DNA from: Paraburkholderia xenovorans LB400
GTDB taxonomy: Bacteria > Pseudomonadota > Gammaproteobacteria > Burkholderiales > Burkholderiaceae
Reading direction: 5' to 3'
Length of the DNA: 64,000 nt
Assembly (NCBI RefSeq): GCF_000013645.1
Contig: NC_007951.1
Span: 3,596,001 to 3,660,000 of the forward strand
Made by a program: the position numbers and the translations under genes. Shown piece by piece: positions 35,369 through 46,877 of this stretch (position 1 is its first letter; every line of letters begins with the position of its first letter). The notes under the pieces were generated by a model. It was not told where the DNA came from and did no database searches. It was given only the letters and a program-made list of their open reading frames with translations.

Positions 35369-35500
35369 CATGACCGCCATACCGCCGAGCGGCGGACTGG
35401 TTGGTTGTGGCATTGTGATCGCCGAAGGCCGCGCTTGCGCAGGCTCTTGCAGAGGCATTCACTCTGGCCAGCCTGGCAGGCCATACAAACGGTGGTGGCC
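35369..35500 (+). pseudogene. Remnant of a second mfsR-like gene start
   Basis: From the operator to about 35400 the sequence aligns with the leader and first codons of mfsR (48890-48990): both have TTGTGTC, then ATGACC followed by CCGCCGAGCGGCGG or CCACCGAGCAGCGG. After about ten codons (MTAIPPSGGL) similarity is lost and the frame stops near 35505. I interpret it as a truncated TetR-type gene that once lay divergent to the pump. Confidence 0.6.
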
Positions 35501-35771
35501 GACTAGCTGACCAACGCAGCGGCGGCACGCAGCGCCTGAAATTGGCGTAGGCGTAGTAGCAAAATTTCTCGAGCGAATCGGCGCAGCGCTGGACGCCATC
35601 ACCACGGCGGGCCTTCTGATGACCTGCATCACTTCGAGCGGCGTCAGCACAGCGCGGTTTCCCCTGCCGCGACGCCATCAGGCGCCCGGAGCACGGGGCG
35701 AGTTGGTGGCCGGAATAGTTGCACGGCACGCCCAGATCGGTCGTGGTACCGAGCGTTTCGGGGGGCGCTAT
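35501..35771. other. Gene-free stretch between TetR remnant and hydrolase
   Basis: 271 bases with no convincing frame on either strand and no recognisable domain. A TACCGAG sequence near 35747 recalls half of the MfsR operator but lacks its partner. Probably debris between the efflux module and the amn operon. Confidence 0.5.
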
Positions 35772-36664
35772 TCATCCATCCATCAGCTCCAGCACAGCCT
35801 GCACGAGCCGGCTCTCCGGATCTTCGAAGCCCGCGACTGCCGTGAAATGGTTGCAGTTGTGCTGATCCAACTGGCGAACCTGTGCGCCTGCGGCGCGCCA
35901 AGCATCGGCAAAGGCAGTCGACTGGCGCTGAAAATCTGGAGGCTCGTCGCCGCCGACGGTGATCACCAGAGGGAATCGCGAGGTATCGGTCGGCACATGG
36001 AACAAGGGACTTTGGCGAAAAATGGTGTCGTGGTCTAGTTGGAGCTTGGGCTGCAACCACGAATAGCGGAACGGTGTCAGGTCGAAAAGTCCACTAACAG
36101 GGACATCGCCTTTGACGAGGTCTGGCGGTAGACCATAGTCAGCTTGCCAATCAGTGAGAGCGATCATGCCGACTTGATGGCCGCCTGCGGAATGGCCGGC
36201 GACGTAAATTCGGTCTGGATCAACGTTGTAGCGCTGCGCGTTACGGTACAACCAAGCCACGGCAGCGCGGCTCTGTCGGATGATTTCATCGATCGATGCC
36301 TTGGGGCACAGGTGTAGTTGGTCACCGCCACGGTTACGCCGTGCGGTACAAGTCCGCGCGCCATAAGGCTCCATTCCTTGCTGGTAGTCGAGCTCCACCA
36401 GCCACCGTGGATAAAGACGACGAGAGGCGAGCCGGTGCGACTGGACGGAAAAATGTCGACAGTCTCATCCACGGTGGGACCGAAGCGCTCGTCCAGATAG
36501 CAGTCCAACTCGCTGCGCGCCAGCTTGCTGTGCGCCAGCTTGCTGTGCGCCAGCTTGCTGTGCGACGTGACCCATTCCCAGATGGCGCGCATATCCTGGG
36601 GCGCCTCGCAGTCGCATTGGAGGTCGATTTCTTCTTGCGTAGTGAACTCCCGATACAGCTTCAT
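35772..36664 (-). pseudogene. Alpha/beta hydrolase at the end of the amn operon, frameshifted
   Basis: Two frames make one protein of about 297 aa if one base is added. The first (ATG 36664, AGGAGA 7 bases upstream) has the oxyanion segment VVFIHGGWW and ends at VTNYTCAP; the second continues with KASIDEIIRQSRAAVAWLYR and has the nucleophile elbow GHSAGGHQ plus the C-terminal HFTAVAGFEDP. The shift lies at a CCCC run, plus-strand 36303-36306. The family is esterase/arylformamidase-like. Its total length, 893 bases, is exactly one short of a codon multiple. Either a real null mutation or a sequencing error; a role in the pathway is unclear. Confidence 0.8.
36517..36561. repeat. Three tandem 15-bp repeats inside the hydrolase gene
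   Basis: GCGCCAGCTTGCTGT occurs three times head to tail without mismatch. In the coding frame it adds the five-residue unit KLAHS repeated near residues 34-50 of the hydrolase. The repeat keeps the frame and looks like a recent slippage expansion. Confidence 0.9.
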
Positions 36665-36775
36665 ATGTAGTCTCCTGTGGATCGGCTCAATAGGTTCGGC
36701 ATGGGTAATGCGTTTTCCCAAACGCCTAGAGCGGAGCGAGTAGCTGCTCCCCGATGCCATTCGTCTAACCGCTAG

Positions 36776-37813
36776 CTACGTTGTCGTCTGTTGTGCCAAA
36801 TCGAGCGCCACATCGACGATCATGTCTTCTTGCCCACCAACCATACGACGCTTGCCAAGCTCCACCAGAATATCGACCGTCTTCAGACCATACTTGTGAC
36901 CGGCGGCCTCGGCGTGCCGCAGGAATGAGCTGTAGACACCGGCATAGCCGAGCGCGAGCGTCTCTCGATCAACACGCACTGGACGATCTTGCAGAGGGCG
37001 AACGATGTCATCGGCGGCATCCATCAATCTGTACAGGTCCGTACCATGCTGCCAGCCCATGCGTTCCGCGGCGGCGATGAATACCTCCAACGGCGCATTC
37101 CCGGCACCCGCGCCCATGCCAGCCAGGCTTGCGTCGACACGGATAGCGCCTGCTTCTACGGCCACGATGGAATTGGCCACGCCGAGGCTGAGATTGTGAT
37201 GCGCATGAATCCCAATGGCAGTTTCCGGCTGCAAGACTTCACGCAGCGCGAGAACACGATCTCGAACATCGTTCATGTTCATCGCGCCGCCGGAATCGAC
37301 GACATAGCAGCAGGTCGCGCCGTAGCTTTCCATGAGCTTGGCCTGCTCAGCCAGAGCTTGCGGCGAGGACATGTGACTCATCATTAGGAAGCCCACCGTG
37401 TCCATGTCCAGCTTGCGAGCGAGTTCGATGTGCTGGCGCGACACATCGGCTTCAGTGCAGTGGGTGGCGACACGCACGATGCGCGCGCCGGCGTTGTACG
37501 CGGCCTGCAGATCATGCACGGTGCCTATGCCTGGCAGCAGGAGTGTCGCGATCTTGGCGTGCTTCACAACATCGGCTACAGCTTCGATCCATTCCACGTC
37601 GGTGTGAGCGCCAAAGCCGTAGTTGAAGCTCGAACCCTGAAGGCCATCCCCGTGCGCGACCTCTATGGAGTCAACGCGGGCCTCGTCCAGCGCCAGGGCG
37701 ATCTGACGTACCTGAGGCACAGAGTATTGATGGCGGATAGCGTGGCTTCCATCGCGCAAAGTGACGTCGGAAATATAAAGCTTGGACGCTGCGGCGTTCC
37801 CGTTGATGCTCAT
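36776..37813 (-). CDS. amnG: 4-Hydroxy-2-oxovalerate aldolase
   Basis: 345 aa, DmpG/MhpE family of the DRE-TIM superfamily. The start region [20 protein letters not shown] provides the metal-binding Asp and catalytic Arg, and [15 protein letters not shown] holds the metal His pair. It cleaves 4-hydroxy-2-oxovalerate to pyruvate and acetaldehyde and passes the aldehyde to AmnH through a channel. Last intact enzyme of the amn operon; 15 bases downstream of amnH. Length is normal. Confidence 0.93.
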   Translation of the reverse strand: MSINGNAAASKLYISDVTLRDGSHAIRHQYSVPQVRQIALALDEARVDSIEVAHGDGLQGSSFNYGFGAHTDVEWIEAVADVVKHAKIATLLLPGIGTVHDLQAAYNAGARIVRVATHCTEADVSRQHIELARKLDMDTVGFLMMSHMSSPQALAEQAKLMESYGATCCYVVDSGGAMNMNDVRDRVLALREVLQPETAIGIHAHHNLSLGVANSIVAVEAGAIRVDASLAGMGAGAGNAPLEVFIAAAERMGWQHGTDLYRLMDAADDIVRPLQDRPVRVDRETLALGYAGVYSSFLRHAEAAGHKYGLKTVDILVELGKRRMVGGQEDMIVDVALDLAQQTTT

Positions 37814-37828
37814 CGTTGTGCTCCTCGT

Positions 37829-38770
37829 TCAGGCGGCGACCGTCCCGGCCGTCATCCGTGCTGCCATTTGTTCGGCTGTGCGAAGGCCGGCGCTGGTCAT
37901 GATGTCGAGATTTCCCGCGTAAGCCGGCAAGTAGTGCGCTGCGCCTTCGACTTCCAGGAAAATGCTGGTTTTCAGGCCGGAGATGCGGCCCACGCCTGGC
38001 ACGTTCAGGTTCTCGACACGATCAAACTGCACGGTCTGCTTCAATCGATATCCTGGCACGTAGCTCTGGACATCGGCGGCCATCCGGGCAACCGAATCGG
38101 CAATAGCTGCTTCGTCAGCCACGTCGCTGAGCGTGTACACGGTGTCGCGCATGATCAAGGGCGGATCGGCGGGGTTCAACACGATGATGGCCTTGCCTTT
38201 CGATGCGCCACCCACAACTTCAATGGCCTTTGAGGTTGTCTCGGTGAACTCGTCGATGTTGGCCCGAGTCCCTGGCCCGGCACTCTTACTAGCGATAGAA
38301 GCCACGATCTCGCCATAGTGGACCTGGGTCACGCGAGAGACCGCGGCTACCATGGGGACAGTTGCCTGGCCGCCGCAAGTCACCATGTTGACGTTCAGCG
38401 CATCCAAGTTCTGTTTGCCATTGACTACGGGGATGCAGTACGGACCGATGGCGGCCGGCGTCAGGTCAATGACGCGGATACCGGGTTTGTACTTGCGCAG
38501 CAGTGCATCGTTGTGGACGTGAGCCCCGGCGCTCGTAGCATCGAACACGAAGTCGATTTCCTCGAAGATGGGCAGACGCGTCAAACCCTCTACACCTTCG
38601 TGTGTGGTGCCTACGCCCAGGCGAGAAGCACGGGCAAGACCGTCCGAGGCAGGGTCGATCCCCACCATGGCCCCTACTTCGATGTGACGGCCGTGACGCA
38701 TGATCTTGATCATCAGGTCCGTGCCGATGTTTCCGCTGCCGATGATGGCGGCTTTGAATTTTCGGGTCAT
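37829..38770 (-). CDS. amnH: Acetaldehyde dehydrogenase (acylating)
   Basis: 313 aa from the ATG at 38770; longer in-frame starts lack a good ribosome site. The NAD-binding start [17 protein letters not shown] and the nucleophile Cys132 in [15 protein letters not shown] identify the DmpF/MhpF family. It oxidises acetaldehyde with CoA to acetyl-CoA in complex with the aldolase AmnG. The gene pair order H-G is conserved in meta-cleavage operons. Confidence 0.94.
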   Translation of the reverse strand: MTRKFKAAIIGSGNIGTDLMIKIMRHGRHIEVGAMVGIDPASDGLARASRLGVGTTHEGVEGLTRLPIFEEIDFVFDATSAGAHVHNDALLRKYKPGIRVIDLTPAAIGPYCIPVVNGKQNLDALNVNMVTCGGQATVPMVAAVSRVTQVHYGEIVASIASKSAGPGTRANIDEFTETTSKAIEVVGGASKGKAIIVLNPADPPLIMRDTVYTLSDVADEAAIADSVARMAADVQSYVPGYRLKQTVQFDRVENLNVPGVGRISGLKTSIFLEVEGAAHYLPAYAGNLDIMTSAGLRTAEQMAARMTAGTVAA

Positions 38771-38830
38771 AGAGAACTCCAGATATAGACGCTGCAAGTG
38801 CGGTGGTGCGCTTGACGCGCAAGACCCCAA

Positions 38831-39595
38831 TCAAACCAGTTGAAAGCTAACGCTCCCCAAGCCCTGCATGCGCATCGAAATGTGCTGACCGGGATAGATC
38901 CACTCCGCGGGCGTCGCCCCCCCGGCCAGAACGATCCAACCGGCCTCCAAGGGTTCGTTCGCAGCGGCCGAAACCCGCGCTGCGGCGACCAGCGAGCGCA
39001 GCGGATCGCCGAGCAGCGCCGCCGTGGAGCCGACCTGCACGGCGCGGCCGTCCAGGCTCATGACCAGCCCCAGGTTGCCGAAGTCCGTGGCCGGCGAATG
39101 CCAGCCGCCAACCACGAAGCCGCTGGAAGACGCGTTGTCCGCGATGACCTCCGGCAGCGTGAACTTGAAGTTCTGATAGCGGGAGTCGATCACCTCCAAA
39201 GCAGGTGCAATCGCTTCGACCGCCGCCAGCGCCTCGGCTCCGGTGACATTGCCCGCCAGAGGCTTTTTCAGCAGGAATGCCAGCTCCGGCTCGACCCGGG
39301 GATGCACGAAACGCGAATGCTCGACATTGGAGCCCTCCTCCAATTGCATGGCGTCAGTCAATCGGCCCCAGATGACATCGGACAGCCCCATCTGAACCAT
39401 CTTGGCCCGGCTGGTGAACCCCATCTTCACGCCGACACGCCGCTCGCCCCGCTCAAGTCGACGGGCGATGGAGCCGCGCTGGATCTCGTAGGCGTCGGGC
39501 AGGTTCAGTGTGTTGTCGGTGTCGAACTGTGGGACCTCGTGCGCGTATCTTGCGGCGTCGTCCAGGCGGATGATGATTTCTTCGTGCACGCTCAT
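38831..39595 (-). CDS. amnE: 4-Oxalocrotonate decarboxylase
   Basis: 254 aa of the hydratase/decarboxylase (MhpD) superfamily. It is assigned as decarboxylase rather than hydratase from VGVKMGFTSRAKMVQMG, VIWGRLTDAM and VEPELAFLLKKPLAG, which resemble DmpH/XylI. It converts 4-oxalocrotonate to 2-oxopent-4-enoate and forms a complex with AmnF. Its ATG overlaps the amnF stop by four bases, ensuring balanced synthesis of the partners. Confidence 0.88.
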   Translation of the reverse strand: MSVHEEIIIRLDDAARYAHEVPQFDTDNTLNLPDAYEIQRGSIARRLERGERRVGVKMGFTSRAKMVQMGLSDVIWGRLTDAMQLEEGSNVEHSRFVHPRVEPELAFLLKKPLAGNVTGAEALAAVEAIAPALEVIDSRYQNFKFTLPEVIADNASSSGFVVGGWHSPATDFGNLGLVMSLDGRAVQVGSTAALLGDPLRSLVAAARVSAAANEPLEAGWIVLAGGATPAEWIYPGQHISMRMQGLGSVSFQLV

Positions 39596-40401
39596 GCCGC
39601 AACTCCATTCATTTGGTTGGATTCAAACTCTGTGCGAACGCTTCCCACGCCATTGATGTGGCACTCGAACACGTCGCCCGGCTTGACCGCGACCATCGGG
39701 CCCAGCGCGCCCGAAAGGATGAGTTCGCCGGCACGCAGCGGCTTGCCCAGGCGGGACATGGTGCGCGCCAGCCAGACCACAGCGTTCAGGGGGGTGCCCA
39801 GGCAGGCCGCGCCTGCGCCGGTAGACACCGGCTCCCCGCGGCGCGACAGGCACATTCCTACCAAGCTCAGGTCCAGGCCACGGGGAGAAATCGGCGTCGA
39901 TCCCAACACGTAGACTCCGCTCGAAGCGTTGTCGGCCACGGTATCGACGAACTTGATGTTCCAGTCAGCGATGCGGCTACCCACGATTTCCAGCGCTGGA
40001 ACCACGTAGTCCACAGCCTGCAGGACCTCCTGGTGCGTAGGCTGCTCCGTGTCCAGGTCGCGGCCGAGGACAAAGCCGATTTCTGCCTCGACCTTCGGTT
40101 GATGAAGAATCGACAGAGGGATCGTCTCGGCATCGCCAAAGGACATGTCATCGAAGAGAGCACCGAAGTCGGGCTCGTCCACACCGAGTTGCTGTTGAAC
40201 GACGACGGATGTCAGGCCGATCTTGCGACCGACCACGCGCCGGCCCAGCGAGATTCGCCGTTGTGTGTTGATGCTCTGGATCGCGTAAGCGTCGTCCACG
40301 TTCATGTCCGGGAACGTGTCGCGCAGGGGCGCGATCGGTTTGCCGCTTTGCATCGCCTGATAAAGAGACTGAGCGGCCTCTTCGCGTTGTTGTGGTGTCA
40401 C
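39592..40401 (-). CDS. amnF: 2-Oxopent-4-enoate hydratase
   Basis: 269 aa, same superfamily as AmnE, but hydratase-like from VVGRKIGLTSVVVQQQLGV, DTVADNASSGVYVLG and STGAGAACLGTPLNAVVWLA, which resemble DmpE/MhpD. It adds water to 2-oxopent-4-enoate, giving 4-hydroxy-2-oxovalerate. Begins 14 bases after amnD and overlaps amnE. Assignment of hydratase versus decarboxylase rests on remembered family motifs. Confidence 0.88.
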   Translation of the reverse strand: MTPQQREEAAQSLYQAMQSGKPIAPLRDTFPDMNVDDAYAIQSINTQRRISLGRRVVGRKIGLTSVVVQQQLGVDEPDFGALFDDMSFGDAETIPLSILHQPKVEAEIGFVLGRDLDTEQPTHQEVLQAVDYVVPALEIVGSRIADWNIKFVDTVADNASSGVYVLGSTPISPRGLDLSLVGMCLSRRGEPVSTGAGAACLGTPLNAVVWLARTMSRLGKPLRAGELILSGALGPMVAVKPGDVFECHINGVGSVRTEFESNQMNGVAA

Positions 40402-40415
40402 GATAGAACCTTCCT

Positions 40416-40868
40416 CTATGCGTCTGGGGCCGGCGGCTTGTAGGCCACTGCCTTGATTTCGATGCGCAGCATCGGGTGAGGCAGCTGATGGACAGCCACC
40501 GTAGTGCGGGTTGGACCGTCGTAGCCGAAGTACTCGGCGTAAACCTCGTTGTAGCCCTTGAAGTCGCCCATATCGACCAAGTAGGCCGACAGCTCGACCA
40601 GATCCGTCAGATCCGCGCCTGCGGGCTGCAGGATGGCCCGGATGTTCTCGATGACCGCGCGGGTCTGCGCACGGATATCTGCATCCAGGACGCCCATGGG
40701 GTCGGCCTCGGCGCCGACAAAGCTGTTGTCGGGACGGCGCGAGCTGGTGCCTGAGACAAAAAGAAAATCGCCGGCGCGCTTGATGTGGGGAAACTTGCCG
40801 CGCGGCTGCGAGCGGCCTTCAACCACGGCCGACGATGTAGCGCCCGTGCTCACGGTCTTATCTGTCAT
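40416..40868 (-). CDS. amnD: 2-Aminomuconate deaminase (RidA family)
   Basis: 150 aa from an ATG at 40868 that overlaps the amnC end by 11 bases. RidA/YjgF fold with [30 protein letters not shown] and the C-terminal ligand Arg-Glu region [14 protein letters not shown]. In this pathway it hydrolyses 2-aminomuconate to 4-oxalocrotonate and ammonia. A longer start at 40886 is possible. It is the second RidA-type gene of the operon, distinct from amnJ. Confidence 0.88.
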   Translation of the reverse strand: MTDKTVSTGATSSAVVEGRSQPRGKFPHIKRAGDFLFVSGTSSRRPDNSFVGAEADPMGVLDADIRAQTRAVIENIRAILQPAGADLTDLVELSAYLVDMGDFKGYNEVYAEYFGYDGPTRTTVAVHQLPHPMLRIEIKAVAYKPPAPDA

Positions 40869-42336
40869 GGGAGCCATCCGGCGCATCTACATGGATGCAG
40901 ACATTCGTGAGCTCGGAATAGAAGTTCAGCGAGTGGAGCCCCCCCTCACGGCCGATACCCGACAGGCCGCTGCCACCGAACGGGGTTCGCAGGTCGCGCA
41001 GGAACCAGGCATTGACCCAGGCGACGCCCACGTTCATGGACTGCGCGACGCGATGAGCCTTGTTCACATTGCTCGTCCAGATCGTCGCGGCCAAGCCATA
41101 GGGCGTCGCGTTCGCGCGCTGGATAACTTCTGCCTCCGAGTCGAAGGGCGTGACGTGACCAATCGGCCCAAAAATCTCTTCCGTGACGCATCGTGCGTCG
41201 TCGGGCAGGCCGGCGAGTAGTGTCGGTTCAACCCAGAAGCCGCCATCGAGCTGGTTGCCGAAAGAGGGTGTTCCGCCGCCTGTGATGAACTCTGCGCCTT
41301 CCTCGCGCGCCAGCGCGTAGTAGCTGAGCACCTTGTCGCGATGGGCGGCAGAGATGACAGGCCCCATGCACGTCGCCTCGTCGGTGGGGTCACCGAGCTT
41401 GATCTGTTTCGCGCGTTCGGCAAGTGCCTTCACGAAGCGGTCATAGATTGGCCGCTCGACGAATATGCGCTCGGAGCACAGGCAGACTTGGCCGCTATTG
41501 AGGAATGCCGCGCGCGTCATGCCTGCCACGGTCTTGTCAAAGTCGCAGTCGGCGAAGATGATGGCGGCGTTCTTGCCGCCCAGTTCGAACGACACGGGCT
41601 TCACGCCTTCCGCAGCGGCGTGCATGATGGCGGTGCCCGTCTTCGACTCGCCCGTGAAGGTGATGGCATTGATGCCCGGATGCGTGGTGATGAACTCCCC
41701 AGCCGAGTTCGGGCCGAAGCCATGCACCAGGTTGAAAGCGCCAGCAGGTAACCCTACCGTCTGCATGACCTCGGCGAGCAGTGTGGCGGTTCCAGGCGTC
41801 TCCTCCGATGGCTTGGCCACCACCGCATTTCCGCAGGCCAGTGCGGGGGCGACTTTCCAGCTGAACAAGAGCAGCGGGAGGTTCCAAGGAGAAATGATGC
41901 CGACCACGCCCAAGGGCTTGCGCACGGCGTAGTTGATCGCATGGGAGCCGCCAGGCAGATCCGTGCGGAAGGTGTCCAGCGGGGCCGTCTTCAGAATATC
42001 CGCAAAGATGCGGAAGTTCGCGGCGCCCCGGGGAATGTCCAGTTTTGAGGCGAGCGACACGGGTTTGCCCGTGTCGCTGACCTCGGCGGTCAGGAAGTCA
42101 TCGGCGCGTCGATCAATCTCGTCTGCAATGCGATACAGCATGTCGGCCCGATCCGAGACGCTGGCCGAGCCCCAGCCGCGGACGGCCCGATGGCCGGCCG
42201 AGACAGCCTCATCAACCATCTCCCTGGTGGCCTCGTGCACATCGGCGAAACGAACGCCGGTCGCCGGATTGATCCCTGCAAACCGCTTGTCGCTCTCGAC
42301 GAACCGGCCATTAATGAAGTTTTTGTACTGCTTCAA
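40858..42336 (-). CDS. amnC: 2-Aminomuconic 6-semialdehyde dehydrogenase
   Basis: 492 aa aldehyde dehydrogenase. A TTG start at 42336 is chosen: it sits 7 bases after AAAGGAG and gives the N-terminus (M)[14 protein letters not shown] common to this family, whereas the longer ATG frame runs through the ribosome site. Catalytic Glu251 is in [10 protein letters not shown] and Cys285 in [13 protein letters not shown]. It oxidises the ring-cleavage product to 2-aminomuconate with NAD, preventing its spontaneous cyclisation to picolinate. Confidence 0.92.
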   Translation of the reverse strand: MKQYKNFINGRFVESDKRFAGINPATGVRFADVHEATREMVDEAVSAGHRAVRGWGSASVSDRADMLYRIADEIDRRADDFLTAEVSDTGKPVSLASKLDIPRGAANFRIFADILKTAPLDTFRTDLPGGSHAINYAVRKPLGVVGIISPWNLPLLLFSWKVAPALACGNAVVAKPSEETPGTATLLAEVMQTVGLPAGAFNLVHGFGPNSAGEFITTHPGINAITFTGESKTGTAIMHAAAEGVKPVSFELGGKNAAIIFADCDFDKTVAGMTRAAFLNSGQVCLCSERIFVERPIYDRFVKALAERAKQIKLGDPTDEATCMGPVISAAHRDKVLSYYALAREEGAEFITGGGTPSFGNQLDGGFWVEPTLLAGLPDDARCVTEEIFGPIGHVTPFDSEAEVIQRANATPYGLAATIWTSNVNKAHRVAQSMNVGVAWVNAWFLRDLRTPFGGSGLSGIGREGGLHSLNFYSELTNVCIHVDAPDGSHDR

Positions 42337-42395
42337 AACGAATGCTCCTTTGGAGGCAAATTTGGGCTTGCGCCGCAAGCCCTGTCGATAATGCG

Positions 42396-43208
42396 CTACT
42401 GGACGTCAAACTGGACAATAGCGCCACCACTGCCGTAAAGCGGGGCATACTCATGCACCGTCGCCTTCTTGAAACTGGCGTTCATGGCACCGAGCAGCCA
42501 ATAGAAGTGCTTGAGGCCCATGTCGGGGCGAGCCTCGGTGGAGTACTGCGGAAGGATCGCGCGAATCGCCTCGATGTCGCCGCTTTCCATGAGCGCCAGC
42601 ACTCGCTGGTTCCACTTGTCATCGGCTTCGGACAGGATGTGGTCTTTCTCCAGATCGATGTTCTCGCGGAACGCACTGTTGGACAGGCCACCTATTCCCA
42701 GCACGGCCGCGCGCTTGTCCTGCAACGCAGCCGAGGCGATCGCGCCCAGTTGCTCCGTTTGCTCGGCGCTGTGGTACAGGTTGTTCGCTGCGATGACGAC
42801 CGGCAGGCTGGCTGAGCCGAAACCCATCAGCGTCGTGGCGGTGATCGTTCCGGTGTCGATCGGGAACTGGTCGTAATCGACACCGCGTGTCTTGATCCCC
42901 GCAGCATTGCAGGCGTCTACGCAGCGCTGGGCCAGGGCGCAGTCCGAGTGGATGTCGAAGGCCTGCTCGCCGAATTCGTGCCAGTTTTCATCCACGTGCA
43001 CGCCGGTGCTGCGCGCGCGTGTGATCCACAGCTGGTCAAGCACCGCGAACCATTGCGTTGAATAAACAAGCACGCAGTCGGGTTTCGATTCAGCAAGTGC
43101 TTTGCCGGCTCGCGAAAGGCCTTCGCGGATGCGCCCCCAAGGCGTGATATCGGGCCGCAACTGCGGCAGTGGGCTGCCGGGGAGGAGGAATGCAGAAACG
43201 ATGGTCAT
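42396..43208 (-). CDS. amnA: 2-Aminophenol 1,6-dioxygenase alpha subunit
   Basis: 270 aa, homologous to the beta subunit but without the metal ligands: the beta motif [10 protein letters not shown] is here LLPGSPLPQL, and VHSPHW is VYSTQW. This matches the known non-catalytic alpha subunit of the class III (LigB-type) extradiol enzyme. It is needed for assembly and stability of the heterotetramer. 44 bases separate it from amnB. Confidence 0.9.
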   Translation of the reverse strand: MTIVSAFLLPGSPLPQLRPDITPWGRIREGLSRAGKALAESKPDCVLVYSTQWFAVLDQLWITRARSTGVHVDENWHEFGEQAFDIHSDCALAQRCVDACNAAGIKTRGVDYDQFPIDTGTITATTLMGFGSASLPVVIAANNLYHSAEQTEQLGAIASAALQDKRAAVLGIGGLSNSAFRENIDLEKDHILSEADDKWNQRVLALMESGDIEAIRAILPQYSTEARPDMGLKHFYWLLGAMNASFKKATVHEYAPLYGSGGAIVQFDVQ

Positions 43209-43252
43209 GTTGAAGTCTCCTGCTTCTTATGCTTATGGTGGACTCAGGCGGC

Positions 43253-44592
<1,340 letters not shown>

Positions 44593-44632
44593 GGTTTACG
44601 CTGATCCTTTGATTGTCTGCGTCCGTATGAAA

Positions 44633-44749
44633 CGTATACGTACTATCGTAAGGGGCGTCCACGCACCGGAATATAGGTGATAACCCTATGTTTATCGCCT
44701 CAAATACTCAAAAAAACCCCTCCTGGGTCCACTCTATAGTACGTACACG
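44633..44749. promoter_or_regulatory. Paired inverted operators between amnJ and amnR
   Basis: CGTATACGTACTAT (44633-44646) is the reverse complement of ATAGTACGTATACG; ATAGTACGTACACG occurs at 44736-44749, 13 of 14 bases the same. The two elements face each other about 90 bases apart in the 227-base divergent region; the first lies inside a 10-base palindrome ACGTATACGT. They are good candidates for AmnR binding sites controlling both directions. Confidence 0.65.
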
Positions 44750-44819
44750 ACGTATTGTCAATATGATGGGACCTATCGTAATATTCAGTACCTACCGCTA
44801 CATACGACTGCCACCCGCA

Positions 44820-45305
44820 ATGAATTCCAACTCGTCGTCTCGTGCTCTCACGAAGGAGGTTCAAGCCCTCCTTCGGCATTTCCGGCTTGAGGATGTGCCT
44901 TCCCACCTGCTACGCCGCGCACACTTCAAGGCCGAGGAGATCTTCGCCAATGCGTTTTCCGAGGAAGGGGTCACGCCACGGCAGAAGGCGACCCTGGTGT
45001 TGCTTTACCAGGAGCCAGGCCTCAGCCAGAGCGCGCTATCTGAACGCTTGGCGATGGATCGCAACACGGTGGCCGAGATGGTTCGACGGATGAGCAGCAG
45101 TGGTTTGATCGAGCGCAGACCATCACCCTCCGATGCTCGCGCCTACCAGCTCTACGTGGCACCTGCGGGAATCGAGTTGCTCAATCGAGTGATGCCACGC
45201 GATGGATCCGTTGAAGACCAGCTGCTCGCTCGCCTGCCAGAGGAGTACCGCGGCCTTTTCGTCAAGTGCCTACGCTTGATCGCCGAAGACAGTGATCGAG
45301 CCTGA
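44820..45305 (+). CDS. amnR: MarR-family regulator of the amn operon
   Basis: 161 aa from the ATG at 44820; upstream in-frame codons run through the operator region. Winged helix with LSQSALSERLAMDRNTVAEM and RRMSSSGLIERRPSPSDARA, the typical MarR recognition helix and wing. Divergent from amnJ. MarR proteins usually repress and release on binding an aromatic ligand, so derepression by 2-aminophenol or its product is likely. Confidence 0.85.
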   Translation: MNSNSSSRALTKEVQALLRHFRLEDVPSHLLRRAHFKAEEIFANAFSEEGVTPRQKATLVLLYQEPGLSQSALSERLAMDRNTVAEMVRRMSSSGLIERRPSPSDARAYQLYVAPAGIELLNRVMPRDGSVEDQLLARLPEEYRGLFVKCLRLIAEDSDRA

Positions 45306-45785
45306 TCGGACGCGAGCAATTGAGCCGAGACATTCCCCCGCTCAGGTGGTGTTCCATCAATGAGCGTCAGTCAGTAGGCGTGAGTTCCATGTCATCGTCC
45401 ATCCTCCGTCATTGCCGCTCGACAAAGTGACGGAGCACGATGGATGCGCGCCCGATGCCGGAGGAGACTGGCGGGACGGCGTTGCCCAGGCTGGCATCAC
45501 GACCGGCGCTGTCGGCCCTGCTCCTGCTCTCCGGTCCTCGATTGGACGGCATGTGCACGCATGGTCCGGGCGATGACGCCGCCGCGTCATTCGCACAGTC
45601 CGTGTTCTACCAGAGTGGGCACGGCGTTGCATCGACGGAGCAATGGTTCTTCGTTCGAGCCCGTGCCTGCAATCACGCCCAAAACCCCGCATGGGCCTCA
45701 TGTCCCTCCGACTTGCCACGTGTACCTTGCCCTGGCTCAATCTATTTACTATACTCGCAAGTCTGCTAAATGTGCTTGGTGCGCC
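45306..45785. other. Gene-free stretch between amnR and DoxX gene
   Basis: 480 bases. Several frames are open but none shows a domain, ribosome site or a convincing start. Near the right end, CTATTTACTATACTCG (about 45742-45757) resembles a promoter for the DoxX gene at 45786. Otherwise nothing recognised. Confidence 0.5.
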
Positions 45786-46196
45786 ATGGAAAGCTTCTTC
45801 ACGCCGCTGCTCACTCATCCCGTCACCTTGGTGGTCGCCAAGGTCGTGCTGACCTTCGTGTTCTGGACGGCAGGCCTGTTCGGTGTCTTCAACTTCAAAG
45901 TCATTGTTCAGGAGATGATCGATGCAAACTTGCCATCGCCTCGCTTATTTGCGATTGCAACAATGGCTACCCAGCTCACTGGCTCGGCGCTGGTGATCAC
46001 GAATTTCGCTGGACTTGGATGGATTGGTGCTTTTGGCTTGACGGTCTTTCTTCTTCTCACAATTCCCATAGGTCATCCTTTTTGGAAGTTCGAAGAACCA
46101 AAACGCACGGGTGAGTTTCATATCGCGCTTGAGCACATCACTGTCGTGGGTGGCCTCATGCTTGCGGGCATTCTTTCGACGCTGCCTTTGCCGTGA
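45786..46196 (+). CDS. DoxX-family membrane protein
   Basis: 136 aa, four membrane segments; ends of helices match DoxX (VVAKVVLTFVFWTAGLFGVF, ALEHITVVGGLMLAGIL). DoxX-like proteins are small quinone- or redox-linked membrane proteins of uncertain activity. The in-frame extension to 45444 has no support. 21 bases separate it from the TetR gene, and a second DoxX gene follows that, giving a DoxX-TetR-DoxX order. Confidence 0.8.
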   Translation: MESFFTPLLTHPVTLVVAKVVLTFVFWTAGLFGVFNFKVIVQEMIDANLPSPRLFAIATMATQLTGSALVITNFAGLGWIGAFGLTVFLLLTIPIGHPFWKFEEPKRTGEFHIALEHITVVGGLMLAGILSTLPLP

Positions 46197-46217
46197 TACG
46201 CAAAGCTGGAGCATTTC

Positions 46218-46877
46218 ATGACAAGAGAGAAACGGCCCCGCGGAAGACCGAAAGACGATGCGAAGAAAACAGCTTTGCTGGACGCTGCACGCGCATTGCT
46301 CCTGGCCCGCGGTCCTGACGTCACGATAGATGAAATCGCGGCGAGCGCCGGCATCGCAAAGGCGACCGTCTACGCGAATTTCGCGGATAAGAACGCTCTT
46401 ATCGAAGCCGTGATCCGACGAGAGTCGGACATGACCATCACGGATGAGCAGCTTGTCCGGCTGGCTAAGGCCCCCATCGCAGATGCGCTGTTTGAGTTTG
46501 GGGTGCAGTTCGTCAGATTCATCAACCACCGTGACCTGCTCGGCTGGGATCGATTGATCGCCTCTCTGGAAGCCCATCAAACCGAGCTACCCAAGCGATT
46601 TTTTGATCTAGGCCCAGGTCGCGGTCAACGTTTGCTGACGAAGATGATCGCGGACGCTGTAGCGAGCGGTCAGATTGAAACTGATGACGCAGCTTATGCC
46701 GCCGATGCGTTGACCGGTCTTTGGCTCGGGTTCGTTAACCTCGAAATCAAGCTTGGTGTTCGTCAACCCATGAAAGCGAATGAGATAACGCAGCGGGTCA
46801 GACGAGGAATAGATATCTTCATGAAAATATATGGGAAGCACGATGAAGGTTACCCATTTACTGCGCACTACGGCTAG
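46218..46877 (+). CDS. TetR-family transcriptional regulator
   Basis: 219 aa. N-terminal helix-turn-helix with TIDEIAASAGIAKATVYANFADK (about residues 35-57 of a standard TetR_N domain) and a C-terminal ligand domain of the AcrR C-terminal type. Probably controls the two DoxX genes around it. Its last about 105 bases and the following 100 bases are duplicated at 17.9-18.2 kb. Confidence 0.85.
   Translation: MTREKRPRGRPKDDAKKTALLDAARALLLARGPDVTIDEIAASAGIAKATVYANFADKNALIEAVIRRESDMTITDEQLVRLAKAPIADALFEFGVQFVRFINHRDLLGWDRLIASLEAHQTELPKRFFDLGPGRGQRLLTKMIADAVASGQIETDDAAYAADALTGLWLGFVNLEIKLGVRQPMKANEITQRVRRGIDIFMKIYGKHDEGYPFTAHYG

Noticed and set aside
36517..36561. Possible CRISPR array
   Set aside because: The three repeats are 15 bases long, contiguous without spacers and in frame in a gene; a slippage repeat, not CRISPR.
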